Assembly: GCA_034433305.1 (NCBI GenBank)
Contig: DAOUAM010000033.1
Coordinates: forward strand, 1 to 59,542
Reading direction: 5' to 3'
Length of the DNA stretch: 59,542 bases
DNA from: DAOUAM01 sp034433305
GTDB lineage: Bacteria; Chloroflexota; Dehalococcoidia; Lucifugimonadales; DAOUAM01
The translations under genes were made by a program, and so were the position numbers. The first letter of the stretch is position 1, and every line of letters starts with the position of its first letter. The notes below the pieces were generated by a model. The model was not told where the DNA came from and did no database searches. It saw only the letters and a list, made by a program, of their open reading frames with translations. Shown here one piece after another: positions 58,334 through 59,542 of the stretch.

Positions 58334-59542
58334 GTGATCAAATTGACAAGATTCAGGTCCTGGATAGTCGTAACGTTACTCGCAGCCTTCTCCGCAATGG
58401 CGGCCATAGCGTGTGGCCAGGCCGAAGAGCCTACCGCGACTCCTCGGCCCACTACTCCCCCGGCCACGCAGCCTACTGCCACGGCCGCGCCATCGCAGAC
58501 GCAGCCACCGGCCGCCACCGCGACGCCAGTGCCGGCCAGAGGAGAAGCGCCGTCGCCTCAGACAGAGGCCGGCACTATCAAGATGGCCCTGGTAGATGTG
58601 CCTCCGGGAGTGGGGCTGAACAGATTGCAGGCGCCTGACTCTTTCCACCACACCTTCAGTGTTGCCGAGACGCTGTTCCTGTCTGACTACACTCCCTCCA
58701 CTAAATTGATTCAACCCTGGTTAGCGAAGTCCTGGAACGTCTCACCGGACTTGAAGAATGGCACCATCGAGCTTCAGCAGGGCGTCCAGTTCCACAAGGG
58801 CTTTGGCGAGATGACCGCTGAGGACGTAGCCTGGAGTGTCAACGATGCCAACGCAGCCTTGACACCCACAAGTATCCACGGCCAGGCAGGCGACCTCGCA
58901 CCTGTCGTCGGCGAATTCAAGCCTGTGGACAAATATACTATAGAGTTCAACTTCATCGCCTTCGACTCACGTTGGGAGGTGAACCTGTTCGGCAACGCGG
59001 GGCAAGGCGTGGGCGTCTTCTCCAAGAAGGCTTACGATGAGAAGGGAGAGGACTACAGCCGCGATAACGTGGTAGCCACTGGCCCCTTCGAGGTCATCGA
59101 GTGGGTCCGGGACAGCCACGCCGTTACCCAAGCGTTGCCCAGCCACTGGAGGAAGACGGCCCAGATAAAGAGAGTGCATCAAATCGAGGTGCCTGAGGCC
59201 TCCACCCGTGTCGCCATGATGAGGACCGGCGAGGTAGACGCGGCTGACATAGTCCCCAAGGACCGGAACGCGCTGCTAAGCGGTGGGTTCCAGTTCGGAG
59301 GTTCGGGGCTTGCTGTTCAGTTGGGCATTTTCTTCTCCGGTAACCTCTGGGAGGACAAGCACGCTGTAACCGGCAACCCGGTATCCCGTGAGGGTGCCTA
59401 TGTCCACGATCTGCCCTATATCGGCAAGCCTACCGATGCCGATGACATGGAGGAGGCCCGCAAGGTTCGCTGGGCTATGGCTCTAGCCATAGACAAGGAA
59501 GCCATCAATGATAGTATCATTGATGGCTTGGGCTGGCCTGTA
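58334..59542 (+). CDS. ABC transporter substrate-binding protein, family 5 (partial, runs off the window)
   Basis: The first 403 residues are present. A lipoprotein signal (start GTG 58334, RFRSWIVVTLLAAFSAMAAI then AC) is followed by a Pro/Thr/Ala-rich linker to about residue 75. Then come family 5 segments: LIQPWLAKSWNVSPDLKNG, GVQFHKGFGEMTAEDVAWSV, VATGPFEVIEWV and VRWAMALAIDKEAIND. The GTG is preceded by GGAGGAG nine bases upstream. It is intact, unlike the related binding-protein gene at 6728-8486. Transporter partners would lie beyond the right edge. Confidence 0.9.
   Translation, partial: MIKLTRFRSWIVVTLLAAFSAMAAIACGQAEEPTATPRPTTPPATQPTATAAPSQTQPPAATATPVPARGEAPSPQTEAGTIKMALVDVPPGVGLNRLQAPDSFHHTFSVAETLFLSDYTPSTKLIQPWLAKSWNVSPDLKNGTIELQQGVQFHKGFGEMTAEDVAWSVNDANAALTPTSIHGQAGDLAPVVGEFKPVDKYTIEFNFIAFDSRWEVNLFGNAGQGVGVFSKKAYDEKGEDYSRDNVVATGPFEVIEWVRDSHAVTQALPSHWRKTAQIKRVHQIEVPEASTRVAMMRTGEVDAADIVPKDRNALLSGGFQFGGSGLAVQLGIFFSGNLWEDKHAVTGNPVSREGAYVHDLPYIGKPTDADDMEEARKVRWAMALAIDKEAINDSIIDGLGWPV

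Overview
The window is high-GC bacterial DNA that most resembles Chloroflexota, possibly the Dehalococcoidia or SAR202 side of the phylum. This is an inference. It rests on lipoproteins with Pro/Thr-rich linkers, many enolase-superfamily, CoA-transferase family III and luciferase-like genes, a CoaBC with variant motifs, and a T-box RNA ahead of tryptophan genes. No rRNA, tRNA, CRISPR array, prophage or replication origin was seen. The only transposon trace is the last 28 codons of an IS110-family transposase at the left edge.

Layout. Positions 1-9.7 kb hold the IS110 tail, an enolase-superfamily enzyme, a metallo-beta-lactamase-fold protein without the usual metal motif, an HpcH/HpaI aldolase, an NHL-propeller lipoprotein, a peptide-type ABC importer (binding protein with an apparent frameshift, two permeases) and an aldo/keto reductase. 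Positions 10-17.7 kb hold galU, a CaCA exchanger divergent from tsaD, a membrane protein, a fructokinase-like ROK kinase, purA and an agmatinase-like enzyme. Positions 17.9-31.2 kb are a catabolic region. On the minus strand are a galactonate-dehydratase-like enzyme, two D-threonine-aldolase-fold paralogues, a phosphodiesterase and a CoA-transferase. Facing them on the plus strand are a CoA-transferase, a TPP enzyme, a second CoA-transferase, a zinc alcohol dehydrogenase, a double-hotdog MaoC-like protein and an HpcH/HpaI aldolase. Positions 31.4-34.9 kb hold small housekeeping proteins (HD, HIT, RidA, Yip1, VOC, UspA). Positions 34.9-41.7 kb are a tryptophan operon read leftwards: promoter, T-box, trpS, trpE, trpG, a DUF2283-like gene, trpD, an intergenic repeat block, trpC, trpF. 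Positions 41.9-46.4 kb hold two secreted lipoproteins, one with a fascin-like beta-trefoil and one a clostripain-family protease. Positions 46.4-52.5 kb hold a 4-OT tautomerase, an MFS transporter, a GerW/YtfJ-like protein, coaBC, two tandem coaX genes and a NYN/OST-HTH protein. Positions 52.7 kb to the end hold an LLM oxidoreductase, an orphan LolD-type ATPase, glutamate dehydrogenase, a sugar-isomerase-like TIM barrel, an SDR and the start of another ABC binding protein.

The strongest observations are: the T-box RNA ahead of trpS and the trp genes; the tandem coaX pair in which one copy has lost its N-terminal catalytic Asp; the two CoA-transferase paralogues without the catalytic Asp that flank a TPP enzyme; the D-threonine-aldolase-like pair in which one member lacks the PLP lysine; the clostripain/fascin lipoprotein pair; and a family of palindromic intergenic repeats, one copy of which abuts the IS110 tail. 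Two genes (the binding protein at 6.7-8.5 kb and the Yip1 protein near 32.9 kb) carry apparent single-base frameshifts that may be assembly errors.
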